DNA from: Calliphora vicina
Taxonomy: Eukaryota; Arthropoda; Insecta; Diptera; Calliphoridae
Direction: 5' to 3'
Length of the DNA stretch: 64,000 nt
Assembly: GCF_958450345.1 (NCBI RefSeq)
Contig: NC_088780.1
Span: forward strand, 93,012,226 to 93,076,225
The first letter of the stretch is position 1. Every line of letters starts with the position of its first letter. The translations under genes and the position numbers were made by a program. This document shows positions 38,754 to 51,238 of this stretch, one piece after another. The notes under the pieces are model-generated. The model was not told the DNA's origin and did no database searches. It saw nothing but the letters and a program-made list of their open reading frames with translations.

Positions 38754-40142
38754 AACAAGTAAGAGTACTATATTCGGCGTTGCCGAATCTTAAATACCCT
38801 CCACCTAAATATGATGGTATAACAAATGAAATAATATAACAATGGTTAGTAAGACTAGTTTACGCAGAAGATATTTTATTTTAAATGTACAAAAAGTGTA
38901 TCTAATTCAGCAATTTATAATTGAAATTCCTATTAGAACATATGAAATTTAACAATTTATATACTTAATAATAAGTTAATACGTTTGGATCAACATTTTT
39001 CCTTTTTAACCTCAAGTGAAGAAACAGAGTATAAATAAAAAAGGGTATACAAATATATTTAGACAAATTTCAAGATATTGGGTTGTGGGACTTATATGGA
39101 AGATATGAGACTTATGAGTCGATTGTCATAAAATATTTTAACGTGATTTTTATGTATTTATATGGGAACTGTTGCCAAATATGGACCGATATTCACAAAA
39201 TTTAGTAGTATGATTTTAAAAATTACTGACCTGTGTACTATTTTGTTTCAATATATGAAACCATTGACCTATTATGGGCCTAAGTATTTGAGTGCTATTT
39301 TTGTACAATTTCATATAAACAAAAACATTAACAAGAGTGGACATTATATAGGAGCTATGGTCAAATATGGACCGATATTCACAAAATTCTGTAGTATGAT
39401 TTCTAAATACAAATTAAAGATTTGTATAAAATTTTGTTTTGATATTGATATTTTTCAGATATTTATGTAGGTTAATGTGTTTTTCGGAAGTGGTCCTTAA
39501 CCAATTATTGGCCGATCTTCTTAAAATTAGGTATAGCGATTTTGGTATATATGGGGACTATTTATGACGAATTTATACTTAATAGCGATATTTATAAGAC
39601 ACGAAACTTATTTTTCCGGAATTTTGTGTGGATACTGCAATTTGGTAGGCATTTACAGACCATAGAACCATACTTCGGAAGAAATTTGTATGGGGGCTAG
39701 GAGAAATCATGGACCGATTCCTATATTTTTTACCAGAGTTAGTCCTTTTAACATAAAAATAACGTGTGTAAAATTTTATGGTATTATCTGCAATATATTT
39801 ACACAAATAACAAAAACAATTTTAAAATTATCATGTTTTTTTTTAGGTTGTCTCACATTTTGGTTCATAACTCTGGTTCCACTGAACCGATTTTGCTGAT
39901 TTTCAATACCAAACTGCTTAGGAGAACAATAAACATTTTTCTTGCAAGTTTATCAATTTTGTTTGTCTATTTTGGACGTGAGTGTGTTTTACACAGACAG
40001 ACGGGCATAGCTCAATCGACTTAGAATTTCATACCCAATACTTTGTTGGGTCTCATACGAATATTTCTCAATGTTACACACGGAATGACAAACTTACATA
40101 TATATCCGCATTCACCACTTATGGTGGTGGAGGGTATAAAAA
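38754..40142. mobile_element. Mini-me-like type B element, 1.39 kb
   Basis: Starts 'aacaagtaagagtactatat' with 'tcggcgttgccgaatc' and ends in the hairpin 'ccacttatggtggtgg' then 'agggtataaaa'. Near the right end is the reverse complement of the mini-me core (GTCY-type run 'cagacagacgggcat' at 39990-40005). The interior has degenerate tandem blocks 'gggagctatggtcaaatatg'. Confidence 0.75.
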
Positions 40143-40325
40143 GAACCAAATTTATATTTGGTATTTTATTTCAAAATAACTTGATTGGCTTAAAAGTACT
40201 GGCCAAAAAAGTACTAAAACACAATTTTCTCCCGTTTTATCCCCTAAAAGGTTCGAATTTAAAAAAGTACCAAGCACTTGTCTGGCACTTTCATTAAATG
40301 GATGAACCCGCATTTTAATTGCTTT

Positions 40326-40970
40326 TTTATACCCTTCAATGGCTTAATATAAAAAAGGCATAACTATTTTTTTTTAATCAATGATAAAAGGGTTATATTA
40401 TAACTTTATTAAAATAAAAAAAAAATGTAAATGAGAAATAAAATGTGATATCTCTTCTTATTAAAAATTGCATTAAACCTTTTTTTGTGTCTAAAATTTT
40501 ATGGATTTTATTAAGTTTTTTCCTTCTCCTGTAAAGTAACAAAAAATCGAGTTACGCCTTTTTTAAATTAAGCCAAAGTATATATATTCTGGATAGTTAT
40601 AGATAGCGAAGTCGATATAGCTATATAGCCAAATAACTTACATACATGATTCATACATCAATATATTGGGAATTCTTCCGACTCGACAAAGTAGGCCCAC
40701 AAATGGCTGAGATATAAGGAAAAAACCGAGACAACCTTCATCAAAAATTTTTTTTTGTAATAAATTCTTTTTCCAAAGAAAAAAAAATTTTAAATTAAAA
40801 ATTAATTTGAAAAAAATTTTGTAAAAAAAACTTTTTAAAAAAAAAATAAAAAAAATAATTTGGAAAAAATAATTTTAAAAAACTATTTTGAAAAAAAAAT
40901 TTTTAATTATAATTTAGTGAAGGGTATATAAAATTCCGCACTATTCCGAATATAGCTCTCTTAGTTGGTT
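40326..40970 (+). mobile_element. Mini-me-like type A element in the second Helitron copy
   Basis: 'tttatacccttcaatggctt' at the left; 'agggtatataaaattccgca' and 'gaatatagctctcttagttg' at the right. Core at 40575-40625. The Helitron text resumes after it ('atcccttcttaatggatc'). Confidence 0.7.
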
Positions 40971-41074
40971 TATAAGATATCCCTTCTTAATGGATCTATG
41001 CGGTGAGAGGGGAACCCACAGCCCAAATTTCATGACTATAACTTAAGGTGTTTCATATATGTATATGGGAAATT

Positions 41075-41335
41075 TCATGTCAAGTGAACCAACTTTTGAA
41101 ATCGATCTCTTCCGATCGGTATGAAATTTGCACCAAGGTTAGTCCTACATATTTTAAAAAAATGTTGAATTTTTTTTCTCAAAAGCAAGCTTAGATCTTT
41201 TTTGCTTGAAGACCTTTTTGGTCGCTTAGTGGGATGCGAGTAGGATATCTATCAAAATAAATGTAATTCAAAACATACAATTTTTGACTTTTTTTTTGCA
41301 AAATCAAAAACTTTTTTCTTCAAAAGCTACCCTTT
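41075..41335 (-). repeat. Family C repeat, reverse copy
   Basis: Contains 'atgtcaagtgaaccaacttt', 'gatctcttccgatcggtatg' and 'gcttagtgggatgcgagtag', matching 24040-24435 in reverse. Confidence 0.65.
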
Positions 41336-42691
41336 TTATACCCTTCACCTTCGTGAGAAGGGTATATATTAGGGTATTCAATTAATCGGGTTTCTGGATT
41401 AATCGGTTAATCGAGCAAATAATTAATCGGGGTTTAGATTTATTCGGTTAATAATCGGTTAATTTTAAATTATTCGATTAACCGAATAATTTGTATTTTA
41501 ATTTTGTATTGAAAGGAAAACTCTTCTGAAATAATCTTTTAAAAAAAGAATATAAGTTAAATGCTTTCTTTTTAAAAGATTTTTACTCTCTAACTGATTG
41601 TAGAAATCGAAAGTAAGGCATGATAAAGAATATACAATTGCTCAGTTATATTTTTAGTTTTCTCTAAGCATATAAAATCCTCCATCATACCATTGGAGTT
41701 ATTTTTTGATTTTTTTAGATTTTGAATACTTTATTAGTTACGCCAAGTTCTGACAAAAGACTCGTTTCAGTAATGTCTTCAGTTTCGTCCTCGGACTGAT
41801 TCGGACAAAGTTCATCATAGAAATATTCTAGAAAAAAGGTCATTTCCAAATTCCTTAGTTTCAGTTTTCGTACAATACTTCAAAAATACTATTGCTAGAA
41901 GGAAATTTTCACGAGTTAAGAAATAAAATTTGTGTGTTTTAAACTATATTTCTATATAAACTGCAAAAAATAAGAAATTTCGGTTAATCGGTTAATCGAC
42001 ACAAATTAATCGGTTTGTTTGTTATTTGAAAATCGTCAACTTTAAATTATTCGAACAGTTAACCGACCAAAATTAATCGGTTAACCGATTAACGGTTAAT
42101 CGATTGAATACCCTAGTATATATAAGTTTGTCATTCCGTTTGTAATTTCTACATTTTTCATTTCCGACCCTATAAAGTATATATATTCTGGATCCTTATA
42201 GATATTAAGCCATGTCCGTCTGTCTGTTGAAATCAATTTTCTGAAGACCCCAGATATCTTCGGGATCCAAATCTTCCATAATTCTGTCAGACATGCTTTC
42301 GAGAATTTAGCTATTTAAAATCAGCAAAATCGGTACACAAATGGCTGAGATATGAGGAAAAAACCAAGACAACCTCGATTTTTGACCTATATCTGGATTA
42401 CTAAGACATTAATATAGACAATATGGATATTTAACCATAGTAAAAAAAAAAATTTAAATTTAAAAAAAAAAATTTAAAATTTAAAAAAAAAAGAAATTTA
42501 AAATTTAAAAAATTAAAAAATTTAAAATAACAATCGAAAAATTTTTTTTTCCAAAAAATGAAAAAACAACTGGAAAAAAATATTAAATTTTGTTTACCTA
42601 AAAATATTTAAAATTTTGAAGTATAATTTGGTGAAGGGTATATAAGATTCGGCACAGCCGAATATAGCACTCTTACTTGTTTGATTTATTT
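41336..42691 (+). mobile_element. Mini-me-like type A element carrying a hAT-like insert
   Basis: Starts 'tatacccttcaccttcgtga', is interrupted at 41370-42115, then resumes 'tataagtttgtcattccgtt'. Core with GTCCGTCTGTCTG at about 42174-42225. Ends 'gaatatagcactcttacttg'. Confidence 0.78.
41370..42115. mobile_element. hAT-like non-autonomous element with AATCGGTTAATCG-rich subterminal arrays
   Basis: Inverted ends TAGGGTATTCAATTAATCGG and, read inward from the right, TAGGGTATTCAATCGATTAA. Flanked by the exact 8-bp duplication gtatatat (41362-41369 and 42116-42123). Both subterminal regions are packed with ATTAATCGGTTAATCG-type words in both orientations, which would be expected of transposase-binding sites. 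No transposase. Confidence 0.85.
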
Positions 42692-43170
42692 TTTTTTTTT
42701 GCTCAAGTCTTTTCCTTGAAGAACTTTTTTATCACTTTTTTATCTATCGAAATAAATGTTTTGTAACTCAAGACCTAAAATTTTTTACTTTTTTTGCAAA
42801 ATCAAAAACCTACAGTTTTTGAAAAAAAAGTTTTGATTTCAAAAAAAAAACGTCAAACACATGTTTGGCCAAAATTTCAAATTTTGACCCCCTCTAAATT
42901 AGAGAGTTCACTACCGTTGAATAACCTAGAATTTTTGAAAAAGTTTTGATACTTTTTTTTTTAGAAGATTGAAGAAATAGCTATCTAAACTATTTGGGAT
43001 ACATTTTGCTAAGAACAATAGGTAATAAGTTACATGGTTGAAAAAAACACCTGTTTGGCCAAAATATCAAACATTGACCCCCTCTGAGAGTTCTCGATTG
43101 ATCTTGTTGAAAAATTGGTGCAAATCAAATCATCGATTTCAAAAGTTGGTTCACTTGACATGAAATCCCC
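42692..43170 (+). repeat. Family C repeat, forward copy
   Basis: Two overlapping C blocks: 'ggccaaaatttcaaattttg' at about 42869 and 'ggccaaaatatcaaacattg' at about 43056. They resemble a partial tandem duplication. Confidence 0.65.
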
Positions 43171-43189
43171 CATATATAGATTTAGATTG

Positions 43190-43383
43190 TATATTGTTCG
43201 CACGTGGAGGTGATGTGAATTGTTGGGTTTTCTTAAGCAGTTCTATGCGAATAAGCCGCAAACCACAGCGACCCTCAAAGTCAACATAACCCATGCCATC
43301 GGTCAGACATGGAAAAATTGACATTTCGGATGCGGCAAACTTTTGCAGGATGTAATATTCCATACATAATGGCATCGGTAGGA
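43190..43383 (-). pseudogene. Exon-like fragment, unrecognised protein
   Basis: An open stretch (..CMEYYILQKFAASEMSIF.., ..FEGRCGLRLIRIELLKK..) has GC-richer third positions and codon use unlike the repeats around it. It follows a possible 57-nt intron (GTAAAG at 43440, AG ending 43384). However, the frame upstream of that intron meets a TAA within five codons. Either the true upstream exon is elsewhere or this is a captured or dead gene fragment. No family recognised. Confidence 0.3.
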
Positions 43384-43441
43384 CTTTCAAACGAATAAAA
43401 AATAAGAGATAACTTATTGAAATAAGCAGGAATTCTTTACC

Positions 43442-44639
43442 TTCCCACTGGCATTATTACAAAGTATAATTTATTGAAATTTGTTCAAGTTACAAGCTGT
43501 ACAAAGTTTTTAAATTATCATTAAATTCTGGATAAACTTTGAGTTCCATTTAAGATCCCAACTCGGGTTTTTTCAGTGATATTAAACAAAAATTTGTCTA
43601 CGAATGGTATTTATTAAATGATAATCGTCATTGTAATAAGTAATTTTGTATAAATTGGGGTTAAAGTTTGCATTAACTTTTGATTGGATCCTGTGAACTT
43701 GGGCCTAAATATGATAAAGCATTTCTCACTGTTAAATAAATATTGCTAATAAAGTTTTGATTAATATTTCGCTATTTTTTTTATAAAGCTAGTAAATCTT
43801 ATTTCAATGGTTAACAAAAATAACGAAAATGCAAGTTTGCAAAAACTTTTGACGTTCACCTCGTATTTATTTTCTATTAAATAAATAAAATTCTCACGTA
43901 TTGTTAGACTTTTGTTAAAATTATATTCACAATTTCTATGTTTTAGTTTTTTAAGCGAAAGTATTTTTTAACCATCTTCTTTATTAATTTGATTTTTTTA
44001 AACAAAAATATAATAAAAAAAACACTCTCACTGAATTTAATTTACCCGAAATATTATGCAAATCTCAATTCTTTAAAAACTAAATATAACAAAAACAGAA
44101 AAAAGTCTAAAAATAACAAAAGTGAAAGAAAAAAAAAGAATTGTTTAATATTTATTGTCATTGCATTTGTATTGTTTAGATTTATTTAGACAAAGAAATG
44201 AAATCAATATCGTTCGTGTCAAAAATTGTCAATTACACTGCCATATGAATGAGAATATTTAAGACATTTTGTGAACACCCAAAAATTGTAAAACTAATTT
44301 CTTTTTTTTCCGATAAGTTTTGTTTACAAATTGTCTCTTAATTTCTTATTTGGAATGATTAACTTCTGGCCTTGGGTATTGTTAAGCTTAACAAAAATAA
44401 TGTAGCAAAATCATTAAGTAGTTTTTTTTTTGGGTACTTTTTCCATTAGTACGACAAGTACTTTAATGCTTTTTGTGTTGTACTTATAACTACCCAGCAG
44501 AATTAAAAGTAGCCAACTTACACTAGCTACAACGATATTAATAAAATACACTGGTTACCTCTGATGCCACTGGTATCCTTTAGAGTAGTAAGTTTATTAA
44601 CGAAGTTCTAGAAAATATTGTTCATTTTTTATTTTATTC
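43442..44639. other. Intergenic, nothing recognised
   Basis: AT-rich; short Lys/Asn-rich open frames reflect composition only. Confidence 0.45.
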
Positions 44640-44641
44640 TA

Positions 44642-46147
44642 CACTATTTCCAATTGTATTTCAGAAATGTCCAATTATATTTCAGAAAACTCCAATTGAA
44701 TTTCAGAATTTTCCAATTATATTTCAGAAATTTCCATTTATATTTCAGAATTTTCCAATTATATTTCAGAAATTTCCAATTGTATTTCAGAATCTTCTAA
44801 TTGAATTTCAGAATATTCCAATTATATTTCAGAATTTTCCATTTATATTTCAGAAATTTCTAATTGTATTTCAGAATTTTCCAATTGTATTTCACAAAAA
44901 TTCTAATAGCAATACCAAAGGAAATTTCTGAAATATAAATAGAAATTTCTGAAATACGATTGGATAATTCTGAAATACAATTAGAAATTTTTTAAGTATA
45001 AATTAAAAATTCTGAAATACAAATGGAAATTTCTGAAATACAATTGGAAAATTCTGAAATACAATTGGAAATTTCTGAAATAGGATTAAAAATTTCTGAA
45101 ATATAAATGGAAAATTCTGAAATATAATTGGAAAATTCTGAAGTTCAATTAGAAAATTCTGAAATATAATTGTAAATTTCTGAAATATAATTGGAAAATT
45201 CTGAAATATAGTTGGAAATTTCTGAAATATAAATAGAAATTTCTGAAATATAATTGGATAATTCTGAAATACAATTAGAATTTTTTTAAGAATAAATTAA
45301 AAATTCTGAAATACAAATGGAAATTTCTGAAATACAATTGGAAAATTCTGAAATACAATTGGAAATTTCTGAAATAGGATTAAAAATTTCTGAAATATAA
45401 ATGGAAAATTCTGAAATATAATTGGAAAATTCTGAAGTTCAATTAGAAAATTCTGAAATATAATTGTAAATTTCTGAAATATAATTGGAAAATTCTGAAA
45501 TATAGTTGGAAATTTCTGAAATATAAATAGAAATTTCTGAAATATAATTGGATAATTCTGAAATACAATTAGAATTTTTTTAAGAATAAATTAAAAATTC
45601 TGAAATACAAATGGAAATTTCTGAAATACAATTGGAAAATTCTGAAATACAATTGGAAATTTCTGAAATAGGATTAAAAATTTCTGAAATATAAATGGAA
45701 AATTCTGAAATATAATTGGAAAATTCTGAAGTTCAATTAGAAAATTCTGAAATATAATTGTAAATTTCTGAAATATAATTGGAAAATTCTGAAATATAGT
45801 TGGAAATTTCTGAAATATAAATAGAAATTTCTGAAATATAATTGGATAATTCTGAAATACAATTAGAATTTTTTTAAGAATAAATTAAAAATTCTGAAAT
45901 ACAAATGGAAATTTCTGAAATACAATTGGAAAATTCTGAAATACAATTGGAAATTTCTGAAATAGGATTAAAAATTTCTGAAATATAAATGGAAAATTCT
46001 GAAATATAATTGGAAAATTCTGAAGTTCAATTAGAAAATTCTGAAATATAATTGTAAATTTCTGAAATATAATTGGAAAATTCTGAAATATAAATGGAAA
46101 ATTCTGAAATATAATTAGAAATTTCAGAAATACAATTGGAAATGGTG
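44642..46147. mobile_element. Foldback satellite element 2 (21-bp unit, amplified right arm, TA-flanked)
   Basis: Same build as 32382-32983: outer ends CACTATTTCCAATTG / CACCATTTCCAATTG next to TA, a 21-bp unit, and opposite arm orientations. The centre is the unique spacer TAGCAATACCAAAG (44907-44920). The left arm is about 260 bp, but the right arm is about 1.2 kb because of a 294-bp higher-order repeat. Confidence 0.85.
45001..46130. repeat. 294-bp higher-order repeat (14 x 21 bp), ~3.8 copies
   Basis: The landmark 'aattaaaaattctgaaatac' starts at 45001, 45295, 45589 and 45883, exactly 294 bp apart, with near-identical sequence between copies and lower identity among the 21-bp units inside. 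This shows recent amplification of a whole block. Confidence 0.93.
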
Positions 46148-47104
46148 TAGTAACACATTAACTAATCATTTTTTGAACGCATGTTGTAAATTGTCTTGCA
46201 AATAGATTGTGGGGTAACTAGTTGTGTTTCGAAACTAGTTACATGTACTGCGGGGCATCTAGAAATGTAAATGTGTGTTAGAGGGAGTATTTATTTTTTG
46301 TTGCTGTGTTACGCTTGCGCCATAACAATCTGTAAAATATATTTATTGTCTGTCTGTATTTATTTATTTTTGAAAATAATTTAAAGTATTTAAAGGCACT
46401 TAATTTATTGTTGTTGAATTGCTGTTTTTTTCTTCTACAATATTGACAATATAATTAAAAGAATTTCATATGAAATATTCAATATTCAGTATTTTTAAAA
46501 TGACCTTTTCTCAAATTTTTTACATTACTATACATATGTATATTATTTGGATTTGACAAATATTCTTTTTGCCCAGTAATTTATTTTTGAAGTGGATCTG
46601 TTTTTTCTTTGTCTTAACTTCTTAAACATCTTGCTGTTTATTTACTTTTGTTAAGTACTTTTCTCAATTATAACTTATTTCTTTTAAATAAATATAAAAT
46701 TTACATATTTAATTGAGTTTTTTTTTTCATCAGCTATGTTTTAAATAATGCATAGTTGAAAGAGTTTATTTTTTTATTTATGTGTGAAATAAATGCAAAT
46801 AATATTGACAAAATATACAAATGTATGTATGAGTAGTATTTAGTTAAATAGTTTATTTGGAGTGCAAATTTAAACATTCAACACAATTGTTTTATTTATT
46901 GATTCCTCATTCTAAGTTTTCAATAACAACAGGTGACCTTTAAAATTAATTAAAAGTCCAAACAATTTTGGAGTAATAAATTTTTCGTTTTGTTTGTAAT
47001 ATATAATATTTACTTTAACATAGTCTAAGAAAAGTTTATGTAAAATATTTCTTTTTTATTTATTTATTCTTTATTGAATCTTTATTTTAATAAATTTACA
47101 ATAA
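46148..47104. other. Intergenic, nothing recognised
   Basis: AT-rich; no exon or terminus seen. Confidence 0.45.
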
Positions 47105-47748
47105 TTACACTGTCCAACAAATTGAGACTTTTTGATTGGAACAGAATAGTGACCCTATAATTCTGAAAGGGCATGTTGAGTAGATCAGTCCAGCTGGTCT
47201 GATTTTTTTTTACAGTGGGTCAAAGTTTTAATTTTTTGGTCAAAGGAAGAATGATATTAATTGAAAAAAATTTTGTAAGTTATTGTCTGAGAAAATTCCT
47301 ATTGTCAGAGTTATATGGTGGAATTTTATGAGGATTTTAGGGGTCAATTTGATCCATTTTTTGAGCAAATCAAAAGAAATCCTTTCAAAAAGGACATTTA
47401 AGCATTAAAATATTCCACAAAAATGTTTTCCGAAAGATTTCAGTGAGGGTCTACAAAGTTGTACGGTTAATTAGAAAAACTACACGCCACCTTTGGTATC
47501 ACATTTTAAAAAAAAATCGCCAAAAATCTATTTATGATCCAAATGAGCTGATATTTAAAATATAAATAGTCCTTGAGAAGTTTTTTTAGACATGTCGGGC
47601 CTACGGAGGTTCAAATTTTTTTTTTTTAAATATTATCTATATTTACAATAAAATTTCGAATACCATAAAAATAACTTGCTAACAGTTGTCTCGTCCCTGT
47701 AAAAAGTTACATGCATACAAATTTGGAATATGAACATGGAATATATAA

Positions 47749-50454
47749 AAAACAAGTAAGAGTACTATATTCGGCCGTGCCGAATCTTAAATACCCTCCA
47801 CCTAAATATGATGGTATAAAAACTGAAATAATATAACAATTGTAAGAAAGACTAGTTTACGCAGAATATATTTTATTTCAAATGTACAAAAAATTGTATC
47901 TAATTCAGTATTAGACCGTATGAAATTTAACAATTTATATACTTAATAATTAGTTAATACGTTTGGATCAACATTTTTCCCTTTTAACCTCAAGTGAAGA
48001 AACAGAGTATAAAAAAGGGTATACAAATATATTTAGACAAATTTCAAAATATTTGGTTGCGGGACTTATGACCTATTATCGTTCGATTGCCATAATAAAT
48101 TTTAACGTGATTTTTATGTATTTATATTTAAAAAATCTTGTAGTACGATTCTTGGACACAAATTATTGATCGGTGTAAAATTTTGGTTCAGTATAGATAT
48201 ACAAAGTAACATTTGCAATGCCAGTATAATAAGCATTTCATATTATGAAGATAAACTGGAAAAGTTGTTAAAAAAAGACTTACTTTAAAAAAATATGTAT
48301 AACCGTCGACTTAATATTAAACAATAATCTTAAATACGAGTACATATAACAAACATTTATTTCAAATATTTAGTATTAGAGGCAAACTTCATATAAAATT
48401 TGAGACAGAATTAATTTAAAATATTTTTGACAAAATGTATTTAAATACCCTACACCTAAATATGATGGTATAAAAACTGAAATAATATAACAATTGTTAA
48501 AAAGACTAGTTTACGCAGAAGATATTTTATTTCAAATGTACAAAAAATTGTATCTAATTCAGCAATTTATAACTGAAATTCCTATTAGAACGTATGAAAT
48601 TTAACAATTTATATACTTAATAATTACGTTTGGATCAATATTTTTCCCTTTTAACCTCAAGTGAAGAAACAGAGTATAGAAAAGGGTATACAAATATATT
48701 TAGACAAATTTCAAAATATTTGGTTGCGGGACTTATGAGCGAGCTATGACCTATTATGATTCGATTGTCATAAAATATTTTAACGTGATTTTTATGTATT
48801 TATATGAGAGCTGTGGCCAATTATGGACCAATATTCACAAAATTCAGTATTATTTTTGAATACAAATTACTGATCTGTGTACTATTTTGGTTTAATATAT
48901 GGATGCTATGACCTATTATGGTCCTAAGTATTTAAGGCCTATTTTTGTAGAATTTCATATAAACAACGCTATTAGCAAGAGTGGACCTTATATGGGAGCT
49001 ATGCCGAATTATGGACCAATATTTAAAAAATCTTGTAGTACGATTCTTGGGTACAAATTACTGATCGGTGTAAAATTTTGGTTCAGTATAGATTTTTTTG
49101 GATATTTGTGCAGGCTAATGTGTTTTCCGGAAGTGGTTCTTATATGGAGGTTATGACCAATTATGGGCCTATTATCATAAAATTTGGTACATTGATTTTT
49201 GTATATATTGAATAAATTTGTTTTGAATTTCAACCTGATAACTATATTTGTAAGAAATTTATGAGGATTTTAGTGATTTTCGGGAGTGGACCTTACATGG
49301 GAGCTATGGTTAAATATGGACCGATATTCACAAAATCCAGAAGTATGATTACTGGATACAAATTACTGATCTGTGCGTAATTTCATTTTGATATCGATAT
49401 GTTTTTAATATTTTTTAAGGTTAATATCTTTTTTTGGAAATGGGCCTTAAAGGGGAACTATGACCAATTATCGGCCAATCTGCATAAAATTTGGTACAGT
49501 GATATTTATATATATGAATACAATTTTCGTCGAATTTTAGCATGATAAATGTATTTATAAGAGATTTATGAGTACTTAACTGATTTTTGGAAGTGGACCT
49601 TATATGGGAGCTATGGTCAAATATGGACCGATATTCACAAAATCCAGTACTATGATTTCTAAATATAAACTACGGATGTGTGTGAAATTTTGTTTTGATA
49701 TTGATATTTTTTAGATATTTATGAATTTAGAATTAGGTACAGCGATTTTGGTATATATGGGGATTAATTTTGTCGAATTTCAACTTGATAGCGACATTTA
49801 TAAGACATTTATGCTTATTTAAGAGATTTTCGGAAGTGTACTTTATATGGGGGCTATGGTCAAATATGGGCCGATCCACGAAAAATTTTACAACTTTTTT
49901 TACCACGAAACTTATTTTTGCTGAATTTTCTATGGATATTCGTATTCTGTATGCATTTATAGACCATAGAACCATATTTCGGGAAGACATTTGTATGGGG
50001 GCTAGGAGAAAGCATGGACCGATTCTTATAATTTTCAGCAGAGTTACTCCTTTTATCATAAAAGTAACGAGTGCAAAATTTTTTGATATTAGCGGCAATA
50101 TATTTACAAAAAATGTCCAAAAATATGTGAAAATTATCAATTTTTTTTTGAGGTTGTCCCACATTTTAATTCATAACTTTGGTTCCACTGTACCGAGATC
50201 GCTGATTTTCAATACCAAACTGCTTAGGATAACAATAAACATTTTCCTTGCAACTCTACTAAGTTTGTTTGCGTATTTTGGACGTGAGCGTGTTTTACAC
50301 AGACGGACATGGCTCAATCGTCTTAGAATTTCATAAGGATCAATAATATATATACTTTGTTGGGTCTTAGATGAATATTTCTCAATGTTATACACGGAAT
50401 GACAAACTTATATATACCCTCATTCACCACTTATGGTGGTGGAGGGTATAAAAA
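47749..50454. mobile_element. Mini-me-like type B element, 2.7 kb, internally duplicated
   Basis: Starts 'aacaagtaagagtactatat' and 'tcggccgtgccgaatc', ends 'cacttatggtggtggagggt'. A 5' segment ('aaatatgatggtataaaaac') recurs 650 bp later (47803 and 48455). The 3' half has at least eight degenerate blocks of 'gggagctatggncaantatg' spaced roughly 100-250 bp apart. The GTCY-type core is inverted near 50300. Short open frames inside are repeat by-products. Confidence 0.75.
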
Positions 50455-51238
50455 TTTAAATTTTTCAAAAGGGAGCAAGGGTAGTGAATCTTCTGATGAA
50501 TAAATATAAGCTTTTGGTATAAGTAGTTGATATTGGTAAAAACCTTAGGACTTGATGATTAAAAGTTAAGTGAAATGAAATAATTTTAATTTAAATTTAG
50601 AAACTAAAAAATTTTAATATAGGGATTTTCCATGAACAAAAATAAAAAAAATTTAATTAATGTAAAATTTTAACGGTTACAGATATTAGAACAAAATTTG
50701 GAAGTAATGTAGATCCAAATGTTCTTTAATCAATAATTTTTGACATTTTTGGTTTTTAAATACAGAAATTCCTATAATGGGGAAAATAAGTTCCAAAAAC
50801 TGAGTTTTTTTTAGAAAAGTGAATACAGTGACGTTTTTTACCGTGTGATCGAGGATCGGTGCTTTGCCTTTTTAGAATTTTTTACTCAAATCTAAAATTT
50901 TTTAAATTGGCAAAGTTTGGATTGGTCTGAGGGCGACTAGGTCCGCTTAAGTGAGCCAAGTTTTACTTTACACACATTTGCATTAAGTTATCGTTTCAAA
51001 TCATATACAAATTTTATATAGTAACGAAGAAAATTTTTTTCTAAAAAAAATATAGGTACTTTTTTGGAAGAAAATATAAAAAATACGGCCTTTTTACTTT
51101 TTTCAACATTTAATGCATGTCAATTTTATAGGTACGAGATAACTGTTAGCAAGTTGATTTGATTTGATTTTATTTAGAATTTTATAGTAAATATAGCTGA
51201 CATTTTTAAAAAAAAATCGAGCCTATGGAGACCGCCAT

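Larger units (their letters stand above)
37430..41045 (-). mobile_element. Second Helitron-like copy, broken by two insertions
   Basis: Pieces at 37430-38753, 40144-40325 and 40971-41045 follow the order of 3050-4090 in the first Helitron: 'aaaagtaccattag', 'cagaagcatatcagctaaat', 'ttatcccctaaaaggttcga', 'aaaaagtaccaa', 'gaacccacag..aaatttc'. They are separated by a type B (38754-40142) and a type A (40326-40970) mini-me-like element. No clear termini remain. Confidence 0.65.

Noticed and set aside
39162..39470. Short 'YGPIFTKF' open frames in type B elements, also near 6934-7281 and 48899-49156
   Set aside because: The same phrase recurs at every degenerate block; composition and distribution are those of a non-coding repeat.
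44642..46147. CRISPR-like regular repeats
   Set aside because: Units are contiguous and degenerate with no unique spacers, arms are inverted, and the genome is eukaryotic.
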